DNA from: Isoetes taiwanensis
Lineage: Eukaryota; Streptophyta; Lycopodiopsida; Isoetales; Isoetaceae
Length of the DNA: 64,000 bases
Reading direction: 5' to 3'
Assembly: GCA_021234155.1 (NCBI GenBank)
Contig: JAJEKV010000062.1
Span: forward strand, 7,330,425 to 7,394,424
The notes below the pieces were generated by a model that worked only from the letters and a program-made list of their open reading frames with translations, ran no database searches and had not been told where the DNA came from. Shown piece by piece: positions 25,147 to 36,027 of this stretch. How positions within the stretch are numbered: the first letter of the stretch is position 1; every line of letters starts with the position of its first letter. The position numbers and the translations under genes are program-made.

Positions 25147-26562
25147 TTAAGCCAAAGAGCGCTTGCCCAAGAATTTCAATTCATTGCCTTCATAGATTTT
25201 ACATTGCTTTTGCTCAAAAGTCACTTTAAAACCCAAATCCACCAACTGACTTACTGAAATTAGATTCCTGACCAAACTAGGAACACAAAGTACATTGTTC
25301 AAATTAACTATTTTTCCATTCAAGTCAAACAGCTCCAATACTCCTTCATCTTCATTTTTTTGCAGATCTCCATTGCCTACTTGGATATGTCCATGTTTGT
25401 TTCTACTGCATTCCTTCAAGAGCTTAGATGTGCAAGCTATGGATTTCTCAGCTTCACTATCTAAAATCAGCAAATCATCATTATTGATCCCTTTGAAAAC
25501 TGAATTAACTTGGCTTTTTCTTACCTCTTCATTTTCTTCAGTTGATTCCTCCTCCAAGGCAACCTCCTCAGCAACATTGGCTTCAAATTTGACCTGTTTT
25601 CCCCTTCCTCTGCCTCTATGAGCAATATTACTTTCTCTGCCTCTTTGAGCAGCATTGAATCCTCTCCCTCTTCCTTTAGAATTTGCATTTTCCTTTGGAG
25701 TAGAACATGTAGAGGCTAGGTGTCCTCTTCCTCCACAATTGTAACAATATACTTCTTTGGAAATGCTTGGACAATTCACCTTTAAATGTCCATATTTATT
25801 GCAGCTATAACAGGGACCTATTTTGCCTTGGCGTGAATTATCTCCCTTACTCTTAGTGAATAATACTTGTGTAGCATCTTCCTCATTTATTACTTTACCC
25901 TGCTCTAATTCTGTTTTTAGCATTCTCTCAGCTTCAATCTTAGTTTTAGCAATGGTTCTAATAAACATGGAAATGTTACCAAGTGTTGAGACTGCTCTTG
26001 ATATTGCTAAAACCTGCTGCTGTTGTGTGTAATGAACACCTGCACCTTCCAAGTCAGCCATGATATTGTCAAAGTTCTGCAAAAACTCATTCACATCATC
26101 ATTCTCCTGAAATTTCAATCTCCTTAGATCATTCTCTAAAACATCTATTTGTGAGGATGTCTTTTCCTCATAATTTAAAAGCATGTAACTCCACATCTCA
26201 CTAGGATGCATTCCTCTAATTTTTAGCACAATGCTTGAGCTCACCTTGCTCATGATTATACCTTGTGCTTCTCTTATTTTTGAAATCTCATCAGCTTCTT
26301 TTCTTTTTTCAGAGATTTCTTCAGCTGCCACAGCTCCTTCTCCATCAACTGAGCTCGAACTTCCTTCAGCAGGAACATGTACTCCTGAGGTTCTGCTGTT
26401 ATGACTTCTCATTCTCATTCCTTTGTCTCCTGGCTCAACCACACTCCACAAGTTTTCCACTTGCAATACATGCTTTACCTTCTCCTTCCAAACCTGGAAC
26501 CCTAAATCTTCTTTGAACACATCAATGGCACTTAATAGCCCTGCTCCAAACCTGCTAGACAT
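25147..26562 (-). CDS. Copia Gag with two zinc knuckles and protease start
   Basis: The frame can start at ATG 26562 (MSSRFGAGLL), 20 bases inside the primer-binding site. It has a Gag capsid region (LGFQVWKEKVKHVLQVENLW near the start), two CCHC zinc knuckles (CYSCNKYGHLKVNC and CYNCGGRGHLASTC) and the beginning of the protease. The expected catalytic DSGA reads DSEA, so the protease is probably inactive. It forms the packaging particle of the Copia element. A stop at 25147 separates it from pol; the frame itself is otherwise open for about 470 codons. Confidence 0.85.
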   Translation of the reverse strand: MSSRFGAGLLSAIDVFKEDLGFQVWKEKVKHVLQVENLWSVVEPGDKGMRMRSHNSRTSGVHVPAEGSSSSVDGEGAVAAEEISEKRKEADEISKIREAQGIIMSKVSSSIVLKIRGMHPSEMWSYMLLNYEEKTSSQIDVLENDLRRLKFQENDDVNEFLQNFDNIMADLEGAGVHYTQQQQVLAISRAVSTLGNISMFIRTIAKTKIEAERMLKTELEQGKVINEEDATQVLFTKSKGDNSRQGKIGPCYSCNKYGHLKVNCPSISKEVYCYNCGGRGHLASTCSTPKENANSKGRGRGFNAAQRGRESNIAHRGRGRGKQVKFEANVAEEVALEEESTEENEEVRKSQVNSVFKGINNDDLLILDSEAEKSIACTSKLLKECSRNKHGHIQVGNGDLQKNEDEGVLELFDLNGKIVNLNNVLCVPSLVRNLISVSQLVDLGFKVTFEQKQCKIYEGNELKFLGKRSLA

Positions 26563-26581
26563 TTTGCCTGCAAAAAGACCA

Positions 26582-26593
26582 GCTCTGATACCA
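26582..26593 (-). promoter_or_regulatory. Copia primer-binding site (initiator-Met tRNA)
   Basis: TGGTATCAGAGC on the minus strand, one base after the 5' LTR; complementary to the 3' end of plant initiator-Met tRNA. Confidence 0.9.
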
Positions 26594-26594
26594 A

Positions 26595-27388
26595 TGTAAA
26601 CAAATATTAATGTATCATATATGCTCTCAAATTTATCTAATGTATTTGAGCTCAACTTCTATGATCAACCATCTTCCCAAATACATAGTCATTCAATGGA
26701 TACAAATCATCTATTAAGCCTCAAATATTTAACAAGCCTCAATGCATTATGAGACTTAGAAGACTTAATTTCTATAGCTCAAATTACAAGCATTGTTATT
26801 CAATAGTCCAATGGTTTCATATGATATTAAAAAGAAAAACTTCACTCATCGAATGTCTTTCATTCATTGAACCGAAATGACTATGCACACTTCTTCATAC
26901 CTTTATTTTGATCGAAAATCACCCTGAACTCAGTGTCTGAATCTGTATGCATCTTAAATGTTTAATAGGATCAATTCTGGCGGTTATGCCGCACCGAACC
27001 GATCCTTCTGTTACCTTGCACAACTTCATTGGACCGAGACCATTTATATGGATAAGGCTGCATCTTATTGGACCGAGCAATAACGTCCAATGACTTAACA
27101 AAAATATCTGTCTGGTCAACCATCTAACCTTTAGCTTAAGGAATCATATAGCAACCTTAGGTTAATAAACCTTTAGCTTAGCGTACTTAGACCATTGAAC
27201 ATTTAGGTCTTCATGCATCACTCTAAATCTTCATATACTGCTTCAGTTTAACATCTAGGCTCAGGATATTCAGAGCTTCGACCATAAACTCTAGTCATTG
27301 CACTTCTTATGTTACTTGTATAATAAGCAGATTGCTATTCAAATACACTGCTATCTTGCAGATTATGATATGATCAACATACTTAACA
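26595..27388 (-). repeat. Copia 5' LTR
   Basis: 794 bases, ends TG...CA, flanked on the right by the target-site duplication TACCT (27389-27393). Read on the minus strand it would hold the promoter of the element. Confidence 0.95.
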
Positions 27389-28093
27389 TACCTGTGTAAA
27401 TGGAAGCTATCAATCTACGCTTTTTCAGTGGAAAACGTGCAAGGAGATAGGGATGGGACCACATGCAAGAGTGGAGTTGATCTGGACCTTATAGTGAGTG
27501 TGTTGTCTTAATATGTTCAACACCAGTATCCCAAAGCTTGCTGAGGAAGCACGCATCTAGGTATTGCCGCAGCTGATGGTTGCCCTCTTCAGTTTCAACT
27601 TGGATGCACCTATGCAATTGTACGCCCCATCTGGAGAACCACTGTGCTCGCCTCTCCTTCCAGCATGCCTTGAGGTGCTGCGGGCCCATGGCCACAGTAT
27701 AAACTACATTGGCGAGACGTTCATTGCCCGTACCCTCCACCTTCTGAAAGTAAATAATGTAGCGGTCAAGTGCGGCCCGTTGAAGAGGTAAGAAACTGGT
27801 CTCCTGCAAGAGGATCTGATATGGAATAGTGGATTTCACCTCGAGTGCCCGGGCCAAAAAAAAGCTTTTTGTAACTGCTCCAATTCATTCCACGTGGCCA
27901 GGGATATGACCGGACCCCAGACTTCGACCCCACATAAAAGAACAGGTTCCACCAAAACCGTGGTGGGGCTAGTCATACATATGTATATGAGCTGCATAAT
28001 GATCTGGTGCACAAGTCGAGCTTGCAACAATAGTCCCAAGAAGCGTACATGCATTAGAGGGAGGAGCATCTATTTCCATTTTTCCAGCTATGA
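27389..28093 (-). mobile_element. LINE ORF2 C-terminal part, upstream half of the Copia-split copy
   Basis: Minus-strand frames: LLCGVEVWGPVIS (28069-27836), the conserved region after the LINE reverse transcriptase, and VKSTIPYQILLQETSFLPLQ (27857-27489), shared with the plus-strand LINE at 6804. A frameshift lies near 27845. Downstream the same copy resumes at 21387 after the Copia insertion. The 5' part is truncated. Confidence 0.75.
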
Positions 28094-28131
28094 CTTCCCC
28101 TTGAGTCTGAGTGGGGGAAGGAGCTTCCATT

Positions 28132-28408
28132 TGTATATTTGATATATTCGATGTATTGTAATGGGATGGATTACCACTACCCTTTGAGGTAGTCCTGTTC
28201 TTATATTGTCGCTAATGCTTATGTTGTTATGTTTGCTTTTACTGATGTAGGAGCCTATAGAGGACGGACCGAAATGACACCTCCATGTCCTCTGCGCGTT
28301 TGTCTGGACATCCCAGACACGGGCAAGATGGAGGGTGGGGAAGGTCCTTCGGTATATATGATGGGCTGTCATATATAGCACAAGGAGCATCACAATGTTA
28401 TCAGAGCA
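28132..28408 (+). mobile_element. Possible LTR end with primer-binding site
   Basis: A stretch starting tgtatatttgatat and ending gcatcaca is followed by TGTTATCAGAGC (28397-28408), one substitution from the initiator-Met tRNA primer site seen in the other LTR elements. A purine-rich run (gagtgggggaaggagc) lies just before the presumed LTR. No partner LTR or coding region was found, so this is a tentative relic. Confidence 0.35.
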
Positions 28409-30690
28409 ACGATCTTGGTTGACCAAGATCAAGCACTAACCATTACCCTAAGTAGCTAACTAGCCTAGTAGAAAACTTGGGGTTAAATCCCAAATATAAA
28501 CCTCAAAAAGTGGGAGAATTTTTTTCCCACTGTTAGAAGATGGTTAGCAAGTTAGATCTTGTTGTTAGGGTAAACTAATTTTGAAGATAGAGCCACAAGA
28601 AACCTTCTAGTAAATTTGAGAATTGTTATCGATTTTAAGGATCCATCTTTTGGCATCAAGACTTTCCTCGACATGATGATACAGTGCAAGATCTCGGTTA
28701 AATTTGATGTAGGCAAGGGTGCCAGAAGACCTACCCTAGTTCAAGTAGCCAGTTGGTAGGCAGTGAAGCTATCTCTTATATGACTGGTGAATCCTCCGTT
28801 CAATGGCCCTGTTTCGAGCGGGTCCAAAAAACTTTGGAAAGGACTTTTGCGGCAAGCTACTTCTGGGGGGTTTTAAGGATCCATCTTATGGCATTAACAC
28901 TCTCCCTTTACGTGATGACATGTTGTAAGATCCTGGTCAAATTCGACTATGATATGACCTCTGAAACATACATCTTGTGAGTTGCTAGGTTCTTGAAGTA
29001 TTTATATTTTGGAGGTTAAATTTTGGTCATTTGCAGTTGGGACATGGCCGATAAGTTGCAATTGAAAACACGAACCAAAAGAAATAACGGAATAGAGTTT
29101 GGATCTATCCTCCTCCAATGTGGCAATTAGAAGTCAAGAGCGACTTTTGCAGGGAAAAACTGTTTAGGATCATTCGGGATGGCCGATAGATCCACACTAT
29201 GTTTTTTCAGATGCATGTTTAGAGATGAAACCTTGAGCGATCCATGAAAACGGCCACATTTCAGCCTAATTCACTCTCTCCTCTATCCTCATGCCAAGTC
29301 ATAGCTGGAAAGAGAACAACAAACACATACATAGGGGGACGCGTACTACCAACAAATGCGCAATACAATACCAGATGGAATATAGTAAAGAATAGCACAC
29401 ATGGTGGTATTTAATACCTCCACCATGGGAAAATATACAGAGGCTCTAAAATAATCAAATCGCGCTCCTCTACCATCATACGTAGCACATAGACTCTCAC
29501 TTATAAAAACACTACAATGACTTTTGGGTTGGCATTGGACTCTTGTATTTGTCAGATACCTATATAGCTGGGAACACTTCCACCACCAGCATATACTGCT
29601 AGTGGTTTTTTGTGATTGGGATGTTGAAAATTTTGCCAAGGAGGGGGATTAGAAACCTAACTCAAATTATTGCAACTAAACACCCTCCCCCTCCCCCCCC
29701 TTCCAACCCCCCAAAATGAAAAAAATCCTATATGGCAAATTCCCCCATGGTTGTCTAATAGTGGTGGAAAAATTACAAGACCCCACCCCACACATGACAC
29801 GAGAAACACATTTGTTATGCATTGTAAATCCCTTTGTTGACTTGCGTGATTAAGGCTTGTAAATTGCTAGCTTAAGTATTTTGCAAGGTGCAATATGGGG
29901 TTCTTCAAGGACTTAAAGTAAGTTTTTATTGAATTCAACCTTCAACTCTAGCTAGGAAAAGGTGGAATGTTGACCTTACTTTGACCTTGAGACCAATCGT
30001 CTTCAATTGGGGTCTTCAATCCCATTGGTCAGGACCAACTGAGGGATACCAATCAATACATGAGACTAGCTGGGACTAACCAAGGGGGACCAGACTGGAG
30101 GGAGCCAAAATAACGGCATCGGCAAGCCAACCCAACCCAACAACCACGCAAGAGGAGGATCCAATTGACCCGTACCAGCTGAGGAGGACTAAGCAGTGCA
30201 CGAGACTAGCCAAGACTAACCAAAGATACTAGACCGGCGGAGCCAACACGACGACACCGGCAAGTCAACGTGACCAACCAAGCTAAGGGATGAGCCAACC
30301 AACCAAGACATACTAGAGGGGACCAAACCAGCTATACCAACTAGCTGCTACCACCAAGGATGCTTTCACGTTAGTGGCTAAGATAGAATCTTCAAAGCCT
30401 ATTCTGGCATTAGAAATATGCCAATCCACTACCACCATAGAGGATTGTCCTAAATATAAAAGGTTTCTCTAATTACAAGGTATACTTGATTTAGATGTGA
30501 GTATTACCTTAAATAACACACTCATATGTGGCACCAACTCATGTCCTTTGTATTTGCACACCATCTTAGCAGGAAAGCAAAGTGCTCCTGAGACATTGTC
30601 ATTGATATTTCCAATAGATTACTGACATCTTACATTATTTGATCGCATAGTCGAGACTAATATGATAGAAAATGTGACACAATTATTGAA
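28409..30690. other. CACTA interior without recognised genes
   Basis: No open frame here matches a family I know. 30010-30310 contains two imperfect copies of a unit of about 130 bases (gagactagc..ggactaacc, ggagccaa, cggcaag). C-rich and low-complexity stretches lie at 29680-29710. From about 30640 the subterminal repeats of the CACTA-like element begin. Confidence 0.45.
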
Positions 30691-30931
30691 TAAGTAGGTT
30701 ATAAGCTTGACCCAACCATATCATGCAATTGCCACAAATGTTGCTATTGTGTCATTTTTACGTTATATAGCAGTGACGCAATAAATGAGATAAAAGTTGA
30801 CACCCATGCGACATCAAAGTATGGCGATTTTAGCGTCGACTTTGTGACATTTAAGGAGAATTTCAGAATACGCATAGCGTCACTTTGCTTGACGCTATAC
30901 CTGACGGAAAACCCCCTATTATGTTGTAGTG

Positions 30932-31069
30932 GCCCCTTATTTTGGTAAGATAGCACCATCTTAGTAAGAATCTCAGTAGCAATTATGAAGAGGTAGGGAG
31001 CCAAAAGGCAACCTTGCCTCGCACCCCTTTGAATGGGGAAAAAATCACTTGGTGCTCCATTAATAAGGA
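30932..31069 (-). pseudogene. LINE reverse transcriptase, 5' part of the copy split by the CACTA-like element
   Basis: Minus-strand VLINGAPSDFFPIQRGARQG followed by CLLAPYLFIIATEILTKMVL, matching the plus-strand LINE at 16806-16960. It ends with LSYQNKGPL exactly where the piece at 20302 continues. Upstream homology stops at about 31069. Confidence 0.85.
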
Positions 31070-31226
31070 CACAGATGCAGAGGACATCCAAGATTATGCA
31101 GAGGACATCCAAGACCAGCACATGTATGACAAAATTGAAGCAGGTTATTGGTGCTGTACTGACTTCCTTTTTGGTACTCAAGTTATGTGCACTGTGCTTT
31201 ATTTTCATAACTGTTGTTATTTGCAG

Positions 31227-34200
31227 AATCTGAAGCACAAGAAAATTTGTTAATCTATAGGAAAATCGATGCACAAAGAAAAAGGCTGCAGAGAGCAAGA
31301 AAAAGAGCAAGGGAGGCTGAATTGTTAGAAGATGACAAAGATCTGGAAGATGTTTTGAGCAAGAGAAGAAAACAACAAATGTCCAAGTTGATTCGCAGAA
31401 CATGCTAATAAGGTATGTGGAAAACCGTCAAAAAGGAGAGGAAAAGAAGTTCTTCAAGGTCTTTGCTAAGATGCCGCCAGAATTTGAAATGTTGAAATTG
31501 AAAGAAGTAGGGACAATGACTAAGATTGTCAACAACTTGAGGAATTCTCTTGCAAAGCATAAGTATGCCAGGCCGACTGATGTGCTTACAGCAAGGACCT
31601 CAGCCATGGTATATGCTGTTGTACCTGGCACTAATTGCTTGGGAACTTCCGGTGCTTGAACTTGAATAGAAGATATGTTACTACGCTAGCTCGTAGAAGG
31701 AAAACAACAAAAAATTGGTGATGGCCCATGGTCAATGTTTAAAAAGAAAACCAGATCTGATAAACTAAGCAGGAAACAATAGAAATTAGTAACTGACTTT
31801 TGGACTTTTCAGACACGAGTTTCACCATGCAAGAAACATGTTATTAAGATTAGGCTTGGTAAAGGAAACAAGATAATGCATGCTCTTCACTTTCTCTCGA
31901 GGAAACCGAGGTTATTTTATTTTTGTTTGAAATTTATCATTTCATTTCTTCACAATGCTAACTCTTTTGTTGCTTATAATGCGATTGCACTTTTTTTATG
32001 CAAGATTTCAAGAGAATATCCAAAATTTGAAGTATCTTTCTCATCATTTAGATGCACTAAAACCTCCATTCGTTCGAAAAGTAAAGGATAGAGAAACTTG
32101 CCGTTGTTATTGTACCACATGAGGCTTGACTATGTCGGACAAGCACTAAACAAAATTAGGCTGGATAGAAATATTCATGGTGTTTCTTTGCAGTTGTACT
32201 TGTTCAATGCGTGGTCTTTGGACGAAATGTGAAGCAAATGCAATGACCTACAAATCATCAAGTGATTTGTGGAGGTCAATTGTATGTGCTAAGGATGTTG
32301 CAGATGAGTGGTATGCTCATGACTGCATGTTGCTGAAATGCAAAACCTGTGGCCCTTCTAAAGAATTGAGCAAGAGTTCAGGGCATTTGGTAGAATGGAA
32401 AACCTTTGACAGGGTATGTGAAGCATATTAAGTTTTTTCATTTGTGGTAGTCTTAAACTTATTTTGTGGTTGTACTTTTTTCTTTTCAGGTTTTTGAATC
32501 AGCAAAAGAGGTTGATGGCAATGGTGGGACAAAATTGGTTCCAAAGCCAATTGTGAAGCTTGTATACAAGATCAGTTCAACAGCAGATGTGCTGTCTTAT
32601 GCCAAAAACATTGTGACTGAATTCATTCCCCATAACTATGAGGCAAGGTGGCAAGCAAAGCAATTCAGAGAATGTCTAGGCACTTTCCCAGAAAACACTG
32701 TGGTATCAGTCATAGATTTTGCTGAAAACTATACCTTCAAAATACAGCAGGAAATCCAAAGCTTGCATTGGAGAAATGATCAGTGCCATTAGAGGAAATT
32801 TGAGATCTCATTTCATCCCCATAAGAATCCTCCAATGGAATGGCTTACCCTCTATTAACTGCAATTAATGCAGCACCAACAACTTCATTGCTGTTGTTTT
32901 TCCCCCATAACTTTTGATCCACTTGTCAAAATGTTGCGGCGTTTGTTGCATTAGATGCGGAATGAAAAGATCTTTCCAATGATATATGGTTATGATGTAT
33001 TTCAATATGGTCATATGCGTTAACCTTAAAAAAATATGATTTTTTGCTTATTTCTTATATATTTATATCGTAAAAGATATATGAATGGGTTATCACTAGA
33101 TAGATCTTGTGAAGACGAACACATTGCTACAAAAAGTTTTTGAATCGGAGTTCTGGATCAAAAGTTATAATGAAAAAATGATACTACAGAAGTTAGTTGC
33201 AGCTGCATTAATTACAGGCTGCCACATAATACTGGAATGAGATATACTGGAGCTCTTCTCTTATTGGACAGTTTAAAAAGCTGACATGGCATTTTAAGCA
33301 TCCCTTAATGGGACAAAATGTGATCTCATTTTTCCTCTAATGACAATACTTGTGCACATAAGTTACAGGCATGCAACAGAGAGAGAGGTTGAAGAGAAAT
33401 CTTTCAGCAGTAGTGACAGGCATATCATCAAGGAGACACATTTTTACATTTCGGATGATAGAGATCATGACACCTTATTTGTCCAGCACTGTCTAAACAA
33501 GCATGCTGATTACTTGGCCAGCAAGTTAGTCAGATACAACAACCATGTAATGTGGTCTGATGGCTACTCACACCAGTTCAAGGGTGCAAGAACATTCTAC
33601 TTTCTTGGGAGATTCTATAAGAGCTCTGGCATTCCAATAAACTGGAACTACTTTGCTTCATATCATGGAAAAGGTAAATTCAGATCAGTTTTTGATTGGC
33701 CTACATTTTGTAAGACAATAGACACAATTGTTTGAATGGCAGGTGAGCATGATGGGGCAGGGGCCACACATGAAATGTTAAAGAGGAATTCCAAGCCTTT
33801 ACGGGATGCTCATGATATTGTTCAATTCTGCAGGGAACACTTCAAGGATTCTGACAAACATAGGTACATTCTACTTCAAGGATTCATGACTGATGTGACA
33901 GTGCTCAATGTTACTCATCAATGTTACTTATTAGACACTACTCAATGTTACTCATCAATGTTACTCATTACTCAATGTTACTCATGAATGTTACTTATTA
34001 GACACTACACAATGTTACTCATTAATCTGTGTTTGTAGGTATTTTTGGGAGATCAAGGTGGATGAAGTAAGCAGGGTTGAGCAGTTCGATTGTGCTACTT
34101 TAACAGGGTCCAGTAAATTTCATAGCATCAGGCCAGTGAACTCCAGGGATGCCACTCAAGTTGCACATAGGAATTACTCATGCTTTTGTCATAATTGTTG

Positions 34201-34618
34201 GGTGGGTAAGTACAGTAAGTGCATACACAAAGATAGGATAGGTACCTGGACGTTTTCAGAATTAAGACCAGGGATTGAGGATGATGCTGCACTTGTTGAT
34301 GGGCCAGTCTATGAGGGAGATGCTGAGTGGAAATCAGATATTATAGATGTAGGAGAGAACTTTGCAGTGGTTGCTCCAGCAGGTAATAAGGAGAAGGTTG
34401 ATTTCTACATCTTAAAATGTACTGTACCTAAGCATGTTGTAGAGAAAGCATACAAAGATCCTTGGGGCCAAAAATTTGGGAGGAGGGAAGTGGTGGTCAC
34501 AGGCAAGTTTTATAAACTGGTGGGAGACAGCAGGTATGAACTACTTGAATATGAGCCAGACTGCAGTGTTTACAGTCACTTAATTGTCTCCTGCAATTTT
34601 GACATGAAGGATATATGA
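31227..34618 (+). pseudogene. Multi-exon gene of an uncharacterised DFAENY/WSDG/HGKG family, probably dead
   Basis: Recognisable pieces: Arg/Lys-rich start (31227-31400), SPCKKHV (31825), LKPPFVRKVKDRETCRC (32067-32110), Cys-rich CTCSMRGLW and CMLLKCKTCG (32195-32360), VSVIDFAENYTFKIQ (32700), FYISDDRDHDT and VMWSDGYSHQF (33450-33580), INWNYFASYHGKG (33640) and, after a 69-base intron (33674-33742), EHDGAGATHEMLKR. Further introns: 32414-32489 and 33864-34038; both restore the frame. The motif order (Asp-Ala-Glu-Asn-Tyr, Ser-Asp-Gly...Gln-Phe-Lys, His-Gly-Lys-Gly...Asp-Gly-x-Gly) resembles a family of unnamed animal and plant proteins that I suspect derives from a transposase-like nuclease; that origin is inference. 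Damage: a frameshift at about 32107 and a MITE inside the exon at 32790. The last exon ends in TGA at 34616. Confidence 0.55.
32792..33337. mobile_element. MITE with TA target duplication inside an exon
   Basis: The ends are inverted repeats of about 30 bases with few mismatches: gaggaaatttgagatctcat at the left, gaggaaaaatgagatcacat reading inward from the right. TA flanks both sides (32790-32791, 33338-33339), as in Tc1/mariner-type elements. It lies between the DFAENY and WSDG motifs, where coding sequence is otherwise continuous. No acceptor site is visible at its right end, so it is unlikely to be spliced cleanly. Confidence 0.65.
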
Positions 34619-34624
34619 CATAAT

Positions 34625-35062
34625 ATGTTTGAATTGGAGGATGATGTCCATGAAAACATACTTGAAAGTTTGCAGACGCATTCACATATACTAGCCCAAT
34701 GTGATGTTGCTGGTAACAGCAATCTAAATGCAGGCAAGTCAACAGGCAAGTCAACAGATAAGACAGCAGAGAAGACAGCATGCAAGTCAACAGACAAGTC
34801 AACAGCCAAATCAGCAGGCAAATCAGCAGCCAAGTCAACAGTCAAGTCAGCAGACAAGTCAGCCGCAAAGTCAGCAGGCAAGTCAGCAGAGAAGTCAGCA
34901 GCCAACTCAATAGCCAAGTCAGCAGCCAAGTCATCAGCCAAGTCAGCAGGCAAGCCAGCAGCCAAGTCAGCAGCCAACTCAACAGCCAAGTCAGCAAACA
35001 AGTCATCAACCAAGTCAGCAGGCTTAAGTGGAAAGCCAACAATTGAACAATTGAACAACTGA
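34625..35062 (+). CDS. In-frame Lys/Ser-rich repeat tail after a single TGA
   Basis: This frame is the same as that of the last exon before it; only TGA and two codons (34616-34624) separate them. It encodes about 35 ordinary acidic residues (MFELEDDVHENILESL) and then some 25 copies of a four-residue motif (KSAG, KSAA, KSTD), made by a 12-base unit (aagtcagcagcc). It ends KPTIEQLNN. The composition recalls the basic tail of linker histones. Either the TGA is a recent nonsense mutation or this is a separate small frame; I favour the first because frame and spacing are exact. Confidence 0.4.
   Translation: MFELEDDVHENILESLQTHSHILAQCDVAGNSNLNAGKSTGKSTDKTAEKTACKSTDKSTAKSAGKSAAKSTVKSADKSAAKSAGKSAEKSAANSIAKSAAKSSAKSAGKPAAKSAANSTAKSANKSSTKSAGLSGKPTIEQLNN
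34733..35030 (+). repeat. 12-base coding tandem repeat, about 25 units
   Basis: Unit aagtcagcagcc with substitutions mainly at the last two positions and at agc/aca. Length changes by whole units keep all three frames open, which explains the Gln-rich and Val-rich shadow frames. Confidence 0.9.
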
Positions 35063-35770
35063 ATAATTGAATAATTCATTCATTCATTCAATGTAACATT
35101 CATTCATTGTAACATTCTTATTCAATGTAACATTCATTCATTGTAACATTCTCATTCAATGTAACATTCATTCATTGTAACATTCTTATTAGAATATGTT
35201 ATTCACAATGTTATTTACTTCATTATGATATCTTACTAATGTTATTAACTTCATTATGATATCTTACTAATGTTATCTTACTTCATTCTTATTAGAATAT
35301 GTTATTCACAATGTTATTTACTTCATTATGATATCTTACTAAAGTTATAAACATGGGTATACATTAAACCTTATACATACAGTATACTTGCTTTATACTT
35401 TATACATACAGTATACTTGCTACATATCTTATACATACAGTATACTTGCACATATAGTATCTTATACATATAGTATACATACAGTGTACATATAGTATAT
35501 TTATACATACAGTATACATACAATATACATACAGTATCTTATACATACAGTATCTTATACATACAGTATCTTATACATACAATATACAGATAGTATACAT
35601 ATAGTATTTTATACATATAGTATACATATAGTATCTTATACATGCAAGATATACATACAAGATTACATACAATTGTACATACAAGAGACATACAATTACA
35701 CTTGCACATACAGTATCTTATACATACAGTATACATACAGTATATCTTATACCTTATACATACATTCATA
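35063..35770. repeat. AT-rich simple repeats between two convergent genes
   Basis: 35080-35190: tandem cattcattgtaacattctt. 35200-35345: repeats of tattatgatatcttactaat. 35365-35765: tatacatacagtata in irregular tandem. 35771-36027 holds no gene. The block separates the 3' end of the plus-strand gene and its tail from the 3' end of the minus-strand gene. Confidence 0.85.
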
Positions 35771-36027
35771 GCTTAAGTAGCACATTACATTTCAAAATAA
35801 GTGTCATATACAAAAATTTTCTCAGCACATAAGTCTGTTCCAACTCACAGCACATAAGTGAGTCATATATCAGCACATGAGGGGGTCATACAAGTAAGTT
35901 CTATACAAAATTTATCTGGATGTCCTCATGGCATCCAAATATCGATTACATAAGTTAAAAGTTTTTAAAATATCGGATGTTCAAAGAATCATGGATTAAA
36001 CTTTTTCTCTCGACTTCACCCTTTTTT

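Larger units (their letters stand above)
21388..27388 (-). mobile_element. Ty1/Copia LTR retrotransposon, 6.0 kb, nearly complete
   Basis: LTRs lie at 21388-22176 and 26595-27388 and are nearly identical, pointing to a recent insertion. LTR ends are TG and CA; both flanks carry TACCT (21383-21387 and 27389-27393), the 5-base target-site duplication. On the minus strand the 5' LTR is followed after one base by TGGTATCAGAGC (26582-26593), complementary to initiator-Met tRNA. A polypurine tract GAAGGAGGAA (22177-22186) precedes the 3' LTR. Gag, protease, integrase, reverse transcriptase and RNase H follow in Copia order. It sits inside a LINE that sits inside the CACTA-like element. Confidence 0.95.
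20303..30931. mobile_element. CACTA-like DNA transposon, 10.6 kb, holding nested elements
   Basis: The left end starts actacaagagaatagggttt and the right end, read inverted, cactacaacataatagggggt: imperfect terminal inverted repeats of about 27 bases of the CACTACAA type typical of plant CACTA (En/Spm) elements. Next to both ends lie many short subterminal repeats in both orientations (ttgtgtca, tgacacaa on the left; gcgtca, tgacgc, gtgtca on the right), another hallmark. It interrupts a LINE at one point. A clean 3-base target duplication is not visible, perhaps because the left terminal base has changed. No transposase was recognised; the inside is filled by a LINE, a Copia element and unassigned sequence, so it is probably non-autonomous. 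Confidence 0.7.

Noticed and set aside
32791-33339. Reading 32792-33337 as an intron
   Set aside because: No AG acceptor at the right end; inverted repeats and flanking TA fit a MITE better.
34728-35079. Gln-rich, Val-rich and Ala/Asp/Leu-rich frames over the 12-base repeat
   Set aside because: Shadow frames of the Lys/Ser repeat; only the frame continuous with the upstream exon has ordinary sequence before the repeat.
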